From contig OY776121.1 in the NCBI GenBank assembly GCA_963675135.1, positions 73,486,265-73,550,264 of the forward strand: a stretch of DNA of 64,000 bases, in the 5' to 3' direction. The stretch is from Galeopsis tetrahit. Lineage: Eukaryota > Streptophyta > Magnoliopsida > Lamiales > Lamiaceae. The notes under the pieces are model-generated. The model ran no database searches and had not been told where the DNA came from. It saw only the letters and a program-made list of their open reading frames with translations. Each line of letters opens with the position of its first letter. The first letter of the stretch is position 1. The position numbers and the translations under genes are program-made. This document shows positions 12,408-22,805 of the stretch, in pieces.

Positions 12408-12599
12408 AAGCTTGTGGGGCCACAGTTTGGTGGTGTTGGTCTTCCCATGCATTCCAAGCTCGTGGGGCCACAATTTGGTGGTGTTGGTCTTCTCATGCAT
12501 TCCAAGCTTGTGGGGCCACAGTTTGGTGGTGTTGGTCTTCCCATGCATCCCAAGCTCGTGGGGCCAAAGTATGGTGGTGTTGGTCTTCCCATACATTAT
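12408..12599 (-). repeat. 48-bp tandem repeat (4 copies) inside the transposase frame
   Basis: A 48-bp unit is repeated four times; the unit begins AAGCTTGTGGGGCCACA on the plus strand. In the transposase frame it encodes a 16-residue unit like APRAWNAWEDQHHQTV, so copy number can vary without a frameshift. The third copy, counted from low coordinates, begins after a TGG-to-TGA type stop (12493-12495). Confidence 0.85.
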
Positions 12600-14411
12600 T
12601 AGGTGCTTGTGGAGACACCTTGATTTCAGGTTCAACTAATAATTCAACAAGTTTGCACTACAACAAAATGCATTTCTAGTAACTAATTTATTTGTAACCA
12701 ACACTAAAATGGTTACAAAAAGTTGATTTATTGTAACAAAATTTAATTTTCGTTACAAAAAGTCATATTTTAAATAACAATAAGTAATTTTCGTTACAAA
12801 TAACAAAAAGTTGGTTATGAATAGTAAATGACTTCTTATTTTATTTTATTCATTCATTTCTTAGAACATATATAAATTAAAGATAATTTTCCTTATCTTT
12901 ACCACATAAATGTCTTCATATTCAATAAATTATGCACAAGATTTCATCTTATTTATCTATTTATATATTAATTATTACTACCAACACCTATTTTTAGGTT
13001 TATAATATATATTCCTTCAAAAAAAAAAGTTTATAATATATATACATATTTTTAATTATTTGAGATTTATAATATAAATTTGAGGCTACTATAGTATAAT
13101 TGTTTAAAGCTCAAATTAATAATTTTCTTTATTTAATTATTTGAGACTTACAGTAGTATATTACGTGAAAGGCGGCAAGTTCAGAGGAAACCTAAATCTC
13201 AAATATTACGCCCCCTACCTAAATCCCTTTCATGCCGATCAATTTCGCCTATCACGCCTCTATCCTCGGCTAGCGGCCCCACTCTCTGCCGACGACGCCC
13301 TATTTTAAAGCACTCCTCGAAGAATCGCTTCTGATTTTAATTCGCATCATCACATCTAAGCCTTGTTGAGATCGATTTATGCTGCCACGACCCACCTTGT
13401 TGCGAACTCCTCCCAGAAAATCCTATTTTCAGATGATTCTCAGCGCGATTACACTGTCACGACCTACGATGTTGCGATCTCGGGTAACTCGTCTCTTCTC
13501 TTTTGTCGACTCTAATTTGCTGATATCCACCCCCAAGTTATTTGAGTTTCTTATTAATTTTTGGGTTTGTATTGTTGTTTTTGTAGTATATAAAGGTGAT
13601 AAGTATTAAGTCTATAAAGTTGCTGAGTTTGTATGATTTTGGAACTGATTCTATCGTTATATCTAGTTTTAATGAAATTGACTCTGTTTTGCATCAAAGG
13701 CTCTACACTTATAGGATTTCATGAAATTAGAGATCCAATTCTCGTTTTAAATGGTAGAGTGATCAATTTTTTGCAAATTCACTGGGACAATTTCATTCAA
13801 TTTGTATATTCAATTTTTTGGTCATGTTTTTGTCGGGTATGTTTAGCTCCTAATTTTCTCTTTGTTTTCATAATCGGGATTAGCTCAGAAATGATGTAGA
13901 GTTGTCTAACAAGAAAAAGAATGAAAGAATCTATTTTATTATATATACATGTACATTATCGTTTTTTTTTCTACAGTATCTATTGTAGAATGGAGATTAA
14001 GAATTTTTTGATGTGTGCTTTTTAGAATGTTATAAATCATTATTTTCAACATTCTAATTTTAATGTGCAATATTAACAATAAGACAAAATAATGCTAGTC
14101 CTGAAATTTGAAACAATAGTCAGAAATAGAACAGGAAAAACAGAGTGAGTGTATATTTGGGTATAAAAGAGAAGTGACCTTAATTGATCTTTAATTTTTG
14201 GTTTTGGTGTACAGTTAACTTAATTCCTGATCTTTAATTTTGGGTTTTGGTGTACAATTAAGTTTCAGTATATTTATGAACTATATTTGCTTATGCATTG
14301 TAGAATGAATTGAAACACAAGTGTGGGAAAAAATATACAGATGGTTTGAATTCCAAGTTTCTGTAGGTGCGTCACTGTGTAGTCATTTTATTTCACACAA
14401 CACTATAGTAA

Positions 14412-14779
14412 ATGCTAAAAGGGTTAAGATTTGGCAATTACTTTAGCACAGTACTGCTTCGTAAAATTTGGAGAGCTAGAAATGCAAAAATATTCAATGG
14501 AAGGGAGGCTGAAGTTGGTGACATTGTTATGAGGATCAAGTCTAATACATGGCTTTGGGTCAAAGCTTCTGGACATAATTCTAAGGGAGCTTCTTTTAGT
14601 GAATGGGTGAGGGTTTAGGGTTTAATTGGTAGTGAGTTTGGTGTTATTTGGTTGTACATTGAGTGTCTAGTCATCCAATATTTTTTCTGTTGTTTTTATT
14701 CCTGTAATTTTGTGGAGTGATGCATGTTTTATGCTCATTCTCATTATTATTATGAATTCTTTGGCTTTTTCCAAAAAAA
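14412..14779 (+). mobile_element. LINE 3'-end fragment
   Basis: An open frame (14412-14618) contains IWRARNAKIFNGREAEV and WLWVKAS, typical of the C-terminal zinc-binding/RNase H side of plant LINE reverse transcriptases (zf-RVT neighbourhood). It is followed by a T-rich 3' UTR-like stretch and a short A run at 14773-14780. It is a 5'-truncated relic carried inside the CACTA element. Confidence 0.6.
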
Positions 14780-15196
14780 AGTCAAGTTGACGAAGACTAG
14801 GAAATCCACGTGAAAGATAAATTATGATGGAGGTTCTTGGTACACGCAGTGAGGTATGAGATATGAACATCCAAGAAAAATAAGAGGGTAAGATGTAGCC
14901 TACCACAGCTGCAGGAAATTGAAGAGAAATTATCCATGACACAAAAAGATCCCAAGTTATCTTAAGACGCTATCGGGTACATACTTGTCATTATTTTTCG
15001 TTACTCACACTCTTTTTTCACTTTTTCCTTAGTTGTTTTATTAAGGCTACCTTTTTATTCACTCTTTTTATTTAGACTTTATTTAGACTCATCTGCTTTG
15101 TTTAGAGACATAATAAGATTGTATAGTGTTGATTAATTTGCTAGTTTTTTTTTTGGGGTTTTTTTGGGGTCGGAATTATAATTTTTTAAAAGGCAA

Positions 15197-15406
15197 CTAC
15201 ATTTTCTTGATTTTTATAGGTTTTCTGAGATTTTGAATTTGATTCAACTTTGACTATGTCTATGTTCCAGTGTTGTTCCAGTGTTGATGTATGATTCATA
15301 TCTACATTTTCTTGATTTTTATAGGTTTTCTGAGATTTTGAATTTGATTCAACTTTGACTATGTCTATGTTCCAGTGTTGTTCCAGTGTTGATGTATGAT
15401 TCATAT
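15197..15406 (+). repeat. 105-bp direct tandem duplication
   Basis: The unit starting CTACATTTTCTTGATTTTTA occurs at 15197-15301 and again at 15302-15406, essentially identical, which implies a recent duplication within the CACTA element. Confidence 0.92.
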
Positions 15407-17321
15407 CGTGATGTTTTGTATGATATGCTGTCATGTTTTCTCTTGATGAGAGATGGTTTGAGATGCTTGGATTCTTTTAGTTTTGATTGATTGTCTTTTT
15501 CAGTACTAAGAGGTTGTTGTTTTCTTTCTTTAGAGTTGATTTTTTATTTTTATCTATGCAGTAAACTTATATTTTGTGTATAATAATTTTTGATATTTTA
15601 TTGTTGTGTTTTTTGTAGGACAATGAAGTTTCACTTTGATCGTAGACAAGAAGACTAATCAAGACTTCGATCAAGTATATGGTTCTTTGGGCAAGTTTCT
15701 AGACATGTAGAAATGTCAGAAAAATATTTTCCTATAATTTTGTTCTAAGTTCTAGAACATTGTTAGGCATATTTTGTTTCGAAATCAACTTTTGATGACA
15801 TTGATAGTTTTTTCTTCTTGAGTATATTGACGTTGTTGATTGAAACTATTTAGAGAATAATTATTTTCCTTAAATGAAATTATTGCATTACGACTGTTTT
15901 TAATGTTTATGTCTGGATATTATAATTTATACGTTGAGAAATATGAGAGATTCTATTAATTATTTTATCTTAAATTGAAATGTGGCGGTAAATGTTATAA
16001 ATATTAGTAACAAATTAATAATTTAGTACTAGATATATGATTCAATATAACAACTTATTTGTAACGAAATTGATATTTTGAATAAATTTAACAACAATTT
16101 GTAACAAAACTTTTGTTACCACTAATAAGGTTTTTGTAACAAAAACGGGTGTCGTTACAAATGTATTGGTAACGAAATTGATTTTTTTTCGTTACAAGAA
16201 CTTTTTGTAACGAGCTTTACAAGACCAACTTTTGTAACCAAATGCTTCGTTACAAAAGATTTTTGTAACCAAAAAATGACTTTTTGTAACCAATTTTTTT
16301 GTTAAGAAAAGTGCATTTTGTTGTAGTGTTGTGACCGGAATTCGAACTGAAAAAGAAGTGAAGGTCACAGTTGCTCTTAATAGGGAAACTTGACGACACA
16401 TCTCCATTATAAATTATGGAAGACACATTCAATGAATAAATATTCAGATCCAATCCCGTGATCTGAGATAACACAGATAATAGATCGTCGAAATCAATCA
16501 TACGATCAACTCGTGTTGAGCCAACAATAATTCCACAAGAGCGCACATAAATTCCTATGTCTTTCTGAAGTGGCCCTATCTTCAAAAAGACGGGAAACAT
16601 AAATTAATAATTTTAGAAACAAAAATATTTTATGTGTATTATTGTGATAAGAAAAATACAACTAAGTGTTTTTTTAATTAAGCTCTCACATATATACTTA
16701 TATATACATATATTAATAAATTTACTAACTAAATAAATATATTACTACAAAAATAAAAATTGAATTAAATCAATTAATTATCAATTAATAAATATACTAA
16801 GTATAGTGGCAAAGTTATCAATTAATTAAGAGAAGATGTACATTTTTAATATTTTATTTTAGTAGTATATAAATTTATATATTTTACAGTGTGATAACAT
16901 TTAATTTATCTTTAAATTTTAAGATGGAATAATATCAAAATAAAAATAAAAATTGTAGTATATATTTTCCTTTTTTTAATTGTTGAATTTATTAAACCTA
17001 AGAAATTAAATTCAAATAAATCTCACGAAAGTAAAATCATCACGAGCTAGTAAATGAATAAATGATTATGGACATAATTTGTGTGCTTTAAACGTTGTTA
17101 TAAGCATGAAAAATTAAATATTAATCAGTAGAATAATAATAATTAAAATATTATATTTTATATTATAGTCGAAATAATACAATTGTTGAATTATGATGTC
17201 CATCACTCTATGCATATTATTACATTAAAATTCAATCTACTAATTTTTCTATCATATCTTGAAATAAAGAATAATAGTTTATTTAAATTTTATTTGAGTA
17301 TGTTTTTAAGCATAACATATT

Positions 17322-17508
17322 TGAGAGAGTAAATGGAAAATCATCGGTGATTTACGATGATGAGTATATTAAGTATAAATAGGCAAAGATTACAATAGGG
17401 TTTCCATGATATGTGGAAACAGACTAAAAGGATAAATACAAATATGCACAGAATATATTCTATTCTAGAATAATATATACAAATTGATTTATTCAATCAA
17501 TTCCTCCA
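17322..17508 (-). repeat. Copia-1 3' LTR
   Basis: 187 bp; two differences from the partner at 21800-21986. The gag-pol stop codon (17493-17495) falls inside this LTR. Confidence 0.93.
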
Positions 17509-20500
17509 ATACCCCTCGTCAAGCGCTGCGTGGGATGAAGACAAACGCAGAGCTTGGAACGTAACAATTCGAAGGCAGGTCGTGGTAAGCTTTTGGTGAA
17601 GATGTCAGCAAGCTGGAGATGAGTGGGAACAAAACGAGTTTCAAGCTTCCCGGAAGAGACAAGTTCACGAACGAAATGATAATCAATGTCGATATATTTT
17701 GCCCGTTTATGAGCAATGGGGTTCTGGCTGAGGAAGAGTGCACTTTTGTTGTCACACAATAGAAGAGGGCATGTCGGAGGAAGCTGCTTGAGCTCTCGAA
17801 GGAGACTCGTGACCCAAACGAGCTCAGAAGCAGCATTAGCCATCGCCCTGTATTCGGATTCACAGCTGGAGCGAGCAACTGTCGGTTGTTTCTTTGCACT
17901 CCAAGAAACAATGTTGCCGCCAAGAAAAATGGAATATCCATATGTAGAGCGTCGAGTCTCGAGGCAGCGAGCCCAGTCAGCATCAAAATAACCAATAATG
18001 GATACATCCGGGCGATGAACAAAGGAGAGGCCAAAATTGATAGTACCTTTAACGTATCGAAGAATACGTTTGACTGCCAAAAAATGAGTATTGGTAGGAG
18101 ACTGAAGAAACTGAGTAACCGAGTTAACAGCATAGGATAGATCCGGATGAGTGATAGTCAAGTACTGCAAAGCTCCCACCAAAGATCTATACAAGGTCGG
18201 ATTTGAGAACAAAGTGCCAGTGCTCGTCAAGGACTCCCCAGCAACCAAAGGAGTACGGATTGGTTTAGAGTCGAGAAGATCCGCCCGCTCCAAGATGTCA
18301 TGAGCATACTTGGATTGCCCAACAAATAATCCGCTATCAGTGTAAGAAATCTCAAGGCCTAGGAAGTAGTTCAGACGTCCAAGGTCCTTGATGGCAAATT
18401 CAGAATGAGTACGAGCAATAATCTTCTGAAGCAAGGTCTGATCATTACCTGTAAGAATAATGTCATCCACATAAAGTAATAGATAAATGACAGAAGTACC
18501 AGTATGAAGACAAAATAGAGAAGAATCAGATTTTGTCTGAAAGAAGCCCAAAGAGAACAAGTATGAGCTGAAGCGCTGGTACCAAGCCAAAGGGGCCTGA
18601 TGAAGACCATAAAGTGCCTTCTTAAGGCGACAAACATAATCCGGATATCGTGGGTCAACAAAACCTGGAGGTTGAGCCATGAATACGGGCTTGAGAAGAA
18701 TACCATTGAGAAAAGCATTCTTCACATCCAACTGGTGGAGATGCCATTTGTGATGAACCGAAAGAGCGAGAACAATACGAACTGTAGCCGCCTTAACAAC
18801 AGGACTAAATGTGTGATGAAAATCAGAACCCGGAATTTGAGTGAAGCCCTGAGCAACGAGACTGGCCTTATGACGCTCAATGGAGCCATTAGAGTGGAAT
18901 TTTATCCGGAACACCCATTTGGAACCAACAATGTTGGTGTCAGAGGGACAGGGAACTAAATCCCAAGTGTTGTTCGACTTCAAAGCATCGATTTCCTCCT
19001 GCAAGGCACTGACCCAATGAGGGAATTTAGAGGCAGATTTGAAACCCTTAGGTTCCGAAGTTGCGACAATGGAGGAGAGGAGGGCCGTAGAGGCAATGTC
19101 GACTGGATATCGAGGCTTGAACACCCCAGCCTTCGCCCTAGTGACCATAGGATGGCTGGATGAGGCAATAGGCGGAGCTGGTGGAGGAGGATGAGCCACA
19201 TCAGGCTCGACAACAGGTGGTTCGACCTGTAGAACAAGAGGCCGAGAAGTCCGATCAATATGCGAAGACGGAGGATCCGGATCGGGGCAGTCCGGGCATG
19301 GGTCAGAATCCGATTCAGGTGGACGAGTCGGAAGGTCAGCGGAAGGCTAAGTGGCAGGTGGGGAACTTTTGTCAAAGAAAGTCGAAATGCATGGGTCCAA
19401 AGACGAGGACACAGATTGACCGGAAAAAGGAAAAGCCTGTTCATCAAAACAAGCATGTCTGGTGATAAAAACTCGAGTAGTAACAGGATCGAAACACCAA
19501 TAACCCTTGTGAGAGCTGCTGTAACCCAAGAAAATACATGGACGACTGCGAGGCTCCAATTTATTATCTGCATAATCCCTAAGATAAGGAAAAACCCTAC
19601 AACCAAAGGGTTTAAAAGTTCCATAATTCGGGGCACAATTAAATAACATCTCGTATGGGGATTTATTGTCCAAAACCGAAGAGGGAAGCCAATTAATAAC
19701 ATATACTGCTGTAGCAAAAACATCAAACCACAGAGATGCAGGCGCACAAGCATGAAATATCATAGAAAGACCAGTTTCTGTTATGTGGCGATGCTTGCGC
19801 TCAACACGACCATTCTGTTGAGGAGTATATGGACAAGATATACGATGATGAATGCCATGCTTAAGAATGAATTCATTGACACGTTTGTTTAAAAATTTCG
19901 TACCTCCATCAGATTGAAAAACTTTCAAAGTAGTTGAAAATTGATTACAAACAAACGTGTGAAAACGAACCAAGATATCAAAGAATTCAGACTTAGCATG
20001 CATGGGATATATCCAAGAGAAACGAGAATAATCATCAACGAAAGCAGTATAATAACGATAACCAGCAGATGTAGAGATAGGTGCAGGACCCCATAAATCA
20101 CAGTGAACCATATCAAGGACAGAAGAAGCACGTTTATCATTCAATAAAAACGGAAGTCTTTTACTCTTAGCCAACTGGCAAGAGGAACAAACACTAGGAT
20201 TCGGCAATAAGGACGTAACAGATAAATGTCCTAATTTATTAAGCAAAGTAATGACAGAAAATGGAACATGTCCAAGGCGCAAATGCCATAAATCAAAACT
20301 AGCAGATAAATCTTTGGTACGTAAAGCAGCGACCAAAGCTGAGTTACCCCTCTCCAAAATGTAAAGTCCTTTCTCACATCTGCCTTGAGCCATTATTTCC
20401 TTGGTCACCCGGTTCTGAATCGTAAAAAGCTTGTTAGAGAAAACCACATCAACATCAAAATCGGACGTTAGCTTGCTAATCGACAATAGGTTTTTGGTTA

Positions 20501-21668
20501 TATGAGGCACCACAAGCACATCCAAAAGATTAACATGGGAATGAATACGACTGGAACCAACATGGGAAATAGAGAGAGAATTGTCGTTACCAACAACAAC
20601 CGAACCATTACCCGTATAGGGAGCAAAAGTGTCCAAAGTAGATGTCTGAGATGTCATATGAGCCGAAGCGCTCGAGTCCACGTACCAGTCGGAACCGGAG
20701 TTGGGATCAGACACGTTGCATGAAGCATGAAAGGCATCGACAATGTTGGCAGAGGAGGTAGGGGCTGGAGATGGCGGAGGATCACGTCGTTGCAACCAAC
20801 GAGGGCATTTATTGGCATAGTGTGCACCTTGACATAACTGGCATTTGGGAACGTAAGGTTTGCAACCACCACCACGGCCACCGCCATTGAAATTTCTGCC
20901 GCCTGAAGAGGACTGCCATCGACCCCCACCGCCGGAGGAAAACCTGGAGTTTTGAGTCGAGGAAACAGAACGAGAAGTAGGGTTATTGGACGCCGTAAAT
21001 GCGGCCGAAGAAGGAGCGGAGCCTTCCATTGATTTGGTCATCATGTCAAACTGAATAGCCTGGTGAAGAAGATCCCGAAACGGGGGAACTGGTTCCATGA
21101 CAAGCCTGGTGTCCGCAAAGTTCGAGAATTGAAGGCCAAGCCCTCGGAGGAACTAGTGACTTTTGTCACTTTCATCAACAGGGCGACCAATTGCGGATAA
21201 TTGATCACAAATTTCCTTGAAAGCTTTGCCGTAATCAGTAACAGAGAGTGACTCACGCCGGAGAGAAAGAAGGGACTCACGGAGTTGATTTGCACGGGAA
21301 GTAGAAGAATTGGCGAAGTCTGCCTCCAATGCCAACCATGTCGCACGAGAGGAATCGCAATCAAGTACCTCAGCCATGGCTTCTTGCGACAAAGTTGCGA
21401 ATAAAACGCCCAGAACTTTTTGATACCGGAGGAACCAAGTATTGTGAGCGGGATTAGGAGAGGAAGTACCCGCGGCAGAAGTGATCTCCTTGGACGGTTC
21501 AGGGGAGGATCCGAGAATTAAATCAAGAAGCTCAAAAGTGGACGCCATGGAAAAAAACTGGCGCTTCCACATCAAATATGTGGAAGATGATAGCTTGATA
21601 GGAACCAAGTGTATCATCGCCGTGGTTGATGCAGTCGTGGAAGACGAAATATCAGTGGTGTTGGTCAT
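17493..21668 (-). pseudogene. gag-pol: Copia-1 gag-pol polyprotein with two premature stops
   Basis: One reading frame of about 1391 codons runs from ATG 21668 to TGA 17493, broken only by TAG at 21153-21155 (in gag) and TAG at 19347-19349 (between integrase and reverse transcriptase). In order it shows a UBN2-type gag region, a zinc knuckle CQLCQGAHYANKC, a protease block WYVDSSASAHMT, an integrase (WHLRLGH, CSSCQLAKS, DLWGPAP, RVERKHRH), a Copia reverse transcriptase (DVKNAFLNG, LLYVDDIILTGND) and RNase H (SSCESEYRAMA). The protease has DSS where DSG is expected (Asp codon at 20676-20678), which probably kills activity. There are no frameshifts. Confidence 0.93.
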
Positions 21669-21784
21669 TGCGCGATTGGATCGAAGGGGACCAGTTCGAA
21701 CAAAACTCGCAGCAAGAAACGGGGACCAGGCTTCACGCTTGCAGAAAGAAGAAGGAAGAAATTTTTAGGTTTTATGGTGTGTAT

Positions 21785-21799
21785 GGTCTCCTGATACCA
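21785..21799 (-). other. Primer-binding site of Copia-1
   Basis: TGGTATCAGGAGACC lies directly after the 5' LTR. TGGTATCA is the complement of the plant initiator Met-tRNA 3' region, the usual Copia primer. Confidence 0.85.
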
Positions 21800-21986
21800 T
21801 GAGAGAGTAAATGGAAAATCATCGGTGATTTACGATGATGAGTATATTCAGTATAAATAGGCAAAGATTACAATAGGGTTTCCATGATATGTGGAAACAG
21901 ACTAAAAGGATAAATACAAATATGCACAAAATATATTCTATTCTAGAATAATATATACAAATTGATTTATTCAATCAATTCCTCCA
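21800..21986 (-). repeat. Copia-1 5' LTR
   Basis: 187-bp partner of 17322-17508, lying upstream of gag on the minus strand and directly followed by the primer-binding site. Confidence 0.93.
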
Positions 21987-22335
21987 ATAATATTATTACA
22001 TTAAAATTCAATATACTATTTCTATACCTCAAAAAATAATAATATAACTGCCCAACATATTAAATATTATAGAAATAAAAAATCATGCAAATATTGAAAT
22101 TGAGTTTTTTTTTATTACTAACCTTTGGTGATTCCTCCAAATCTCCCAAAATCAAACTCGTCCCGTCCAAAAATTGAAATCATTACGTCCACATTCAATA
22201 ATTGATTTTTTTTTTTAGCATATTAAATAAAAAAAAAAAGTAACTATTAATTCCTTTTTTAAATAACAAAATTTATTAGAATTACAAAAAAAAAATTGTG
22301 AGAATGAAATTTTAGTTGGTAGAAAATATTACTTA

Positions 22336-22455
22336 GAAGAAGTAAAATATTATGAGGAGACTAAATTTTAGAAAGTTGTAGAAAAAGTAAAATTATATAA
22401 CTAGGAAGAAGTAAAATATTATGAAGAGACTAAATTTTAGAAAGTTGTAGAAAAT
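22336..22455 (+). repeat. Short tandem duplication, ~69-bp period
   Basis: A block starting GAAGAAGTAAAATATTATGA recurs with a 69-bp offset (22336 and 22405), differing by few bases. It lies in the non-coding right part of the MULE. Confidence 0.75.
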
Positions 22456-22569
22456 ATTACGAGAATGAGATTCGTGTGTTATAAAACTAGGAAAATGTAA
22501 TGTGAAGAAAGAGAGGATAAAACATAATGTATTTGTGAGTTAATTATCAGTTGAATATACAGGTGAGAT

Positions 22570-22805
22570 GGGGGAGTGGAACGGTCAAAAGTTGTGTCGT
22601 CAAGACAAAGCGCGAGGCAGCTATACGCATATTTTTTTTCTTTTTTCTTTTCTTTAATAAAACTCCAAATGCACGTACAAACTTTTTAAGAATAATTGGT
22701 TGCAGTCGTGCTTATGCTTACTTTCAAAATCCTCTCTATTTTTACTTGCAATATTCCATATCAAAAGTACAATATATAAATAAATTTGCCTATGATAAAC
22801 CATGT
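22570..22805 (-). repeat. MULE terminal inverted repeat, right arm
   Basis: This is the reverse-complement partner of the left arm at 10523-10756. It ends near the TATGATAAAC at 22791-22800; the exact outer base is uncertain. Confidence 0.75.

Larger units (their letters stand above)
12656..16328. mobile_element. CACTA (En/Spm) element, 3673 bp, non-autonomous
   Basis: Both ends start CACTACAACAAAATGCA (12656 onward, and reversed from 16328), the CACTA hallmark. The 3-bp target TTG is duplicated at 12653-12655 and 16329-16331. Subterminal regions (12680-12820 and 16010-16310) are full of GTTACAAAAA/TTTTTGTAAC words in both orientations, the type bound by CACTA transposases. No transposase gene is present. 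The interior has a GC-rich exon-like stretch ending in a GGTAACTCG donor (13190-13500), a LINE 3' fragment (14412-14779) and a 105-bp tandem duplication. It sits in frame inside the MULE transposase gene. Confidence 0.92.
10789..16600 (-). pseudogene. mudrA: mudrA-type MULE transposase, split by a CACTA insertion and four in-frame stops
   Basis: This encodes the transposase of the surrounding MULE, which would cut and move it in the nucleus. The minus strand reads from ATG 16600 to 16331, jumps the CACTA element, and continues from 12652 to TAA 10789; total coding length is about 711 codons. Residues 1-90 hold the N-terminal region (KDIGIYVRSCGIIVGS). An Asp/Glu-rich linker follows, then a MuDR DNA-binding-type block (KGVFFTDKKHLQFVVKDYLV ... 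WKIMCKK), then the MULE DDE domain: first acid in ILTVDGTHL, second in LILDRHKGI, the FCLRH motif, and NIAETINSVLK near the third acid. Four premature stops, all in one frame, lie at 12493-12495 (TGA), 11710-11712 (TAG), 11356-11358 (TAG) and 11125-11127 (TGA). No frameshift is seen. The usual C-terminal SWIM zinc finger is absent. It is inactive. Confidence 0.88.
17322..21986 (-). mobile_element. Ty1/Copia retrotransposon, 4665 bp, young (Copia-1)
   Basis: Two 187-bp LTRs (17322-17508 and 21800-21986) differ at only two positions. In the element's orientation the LTR starts TGGAGGAATT and ends CTCTCA, the normal TG...CA ends. Flanking 5-mers ATATT (17317-17321) and ATAAT (21987-21991) match 4 of 5. 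The primer-binding site lies at 21799-21785 and a purine tract (CGAGGGGTAT) abuts the 3' LTR. One long gag-pol frame fills the interior. It inserted into the MULE upstream of its transposase. Confidence 0.95.
10523..22805 (-). mobile_element. Large Mutator-like element (MULE) with long TIRs, carrying nested CACTA and Copia elements
   Basis: About 230 bp near 10523-10756 recurs inverted near 22570-22805. Shared blocks include AAATTTATTTATATATTGTA, GAGGATTTTGAAAGTAAGCA and GAGTTTTATTAAA followed by an A/G tract, with a match near GACCGTTC. Between these arms lies a mudrA-type transposase gene on the minus strand, split by a CACTA element (12656-16328), and a Copia element (17322-21986) in its upstream part. 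Without the two insertions the MULE is about 3.9 kb, an ordinary size. The outer borders are uncertain by 20-30 bp and I could not assign the 9-bp target duplication. The long arms plus the transposase make the call solid. Confidence 0.82.

Noticed and set aside
12216..12602. Plus-strand frame with repeated KLVGPQFGGVGLPMH units
   Set aside because: It is the antisense of the 48-bp repeat inside the transposase frame.
12174..12635. Minus-strand frame with GMHGKTNTTKLWPHE repeats
   Set aside because: It is a second frame of the same 48-bp minisatellite, not the transposase frame.
13379..13899. Two short plus-strand frames in the CACTA interior
   Set aside because: No domain; they follow an exon-like GC tract and intron-like AT sequence, so coding cannot be supported.
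18980..19753. Minus-strand frame of 257 codons inside Copia-1
   Set aside because: Alternate frame over the integrase/RT junction with no domain; Leu/Arg-rich shadow.
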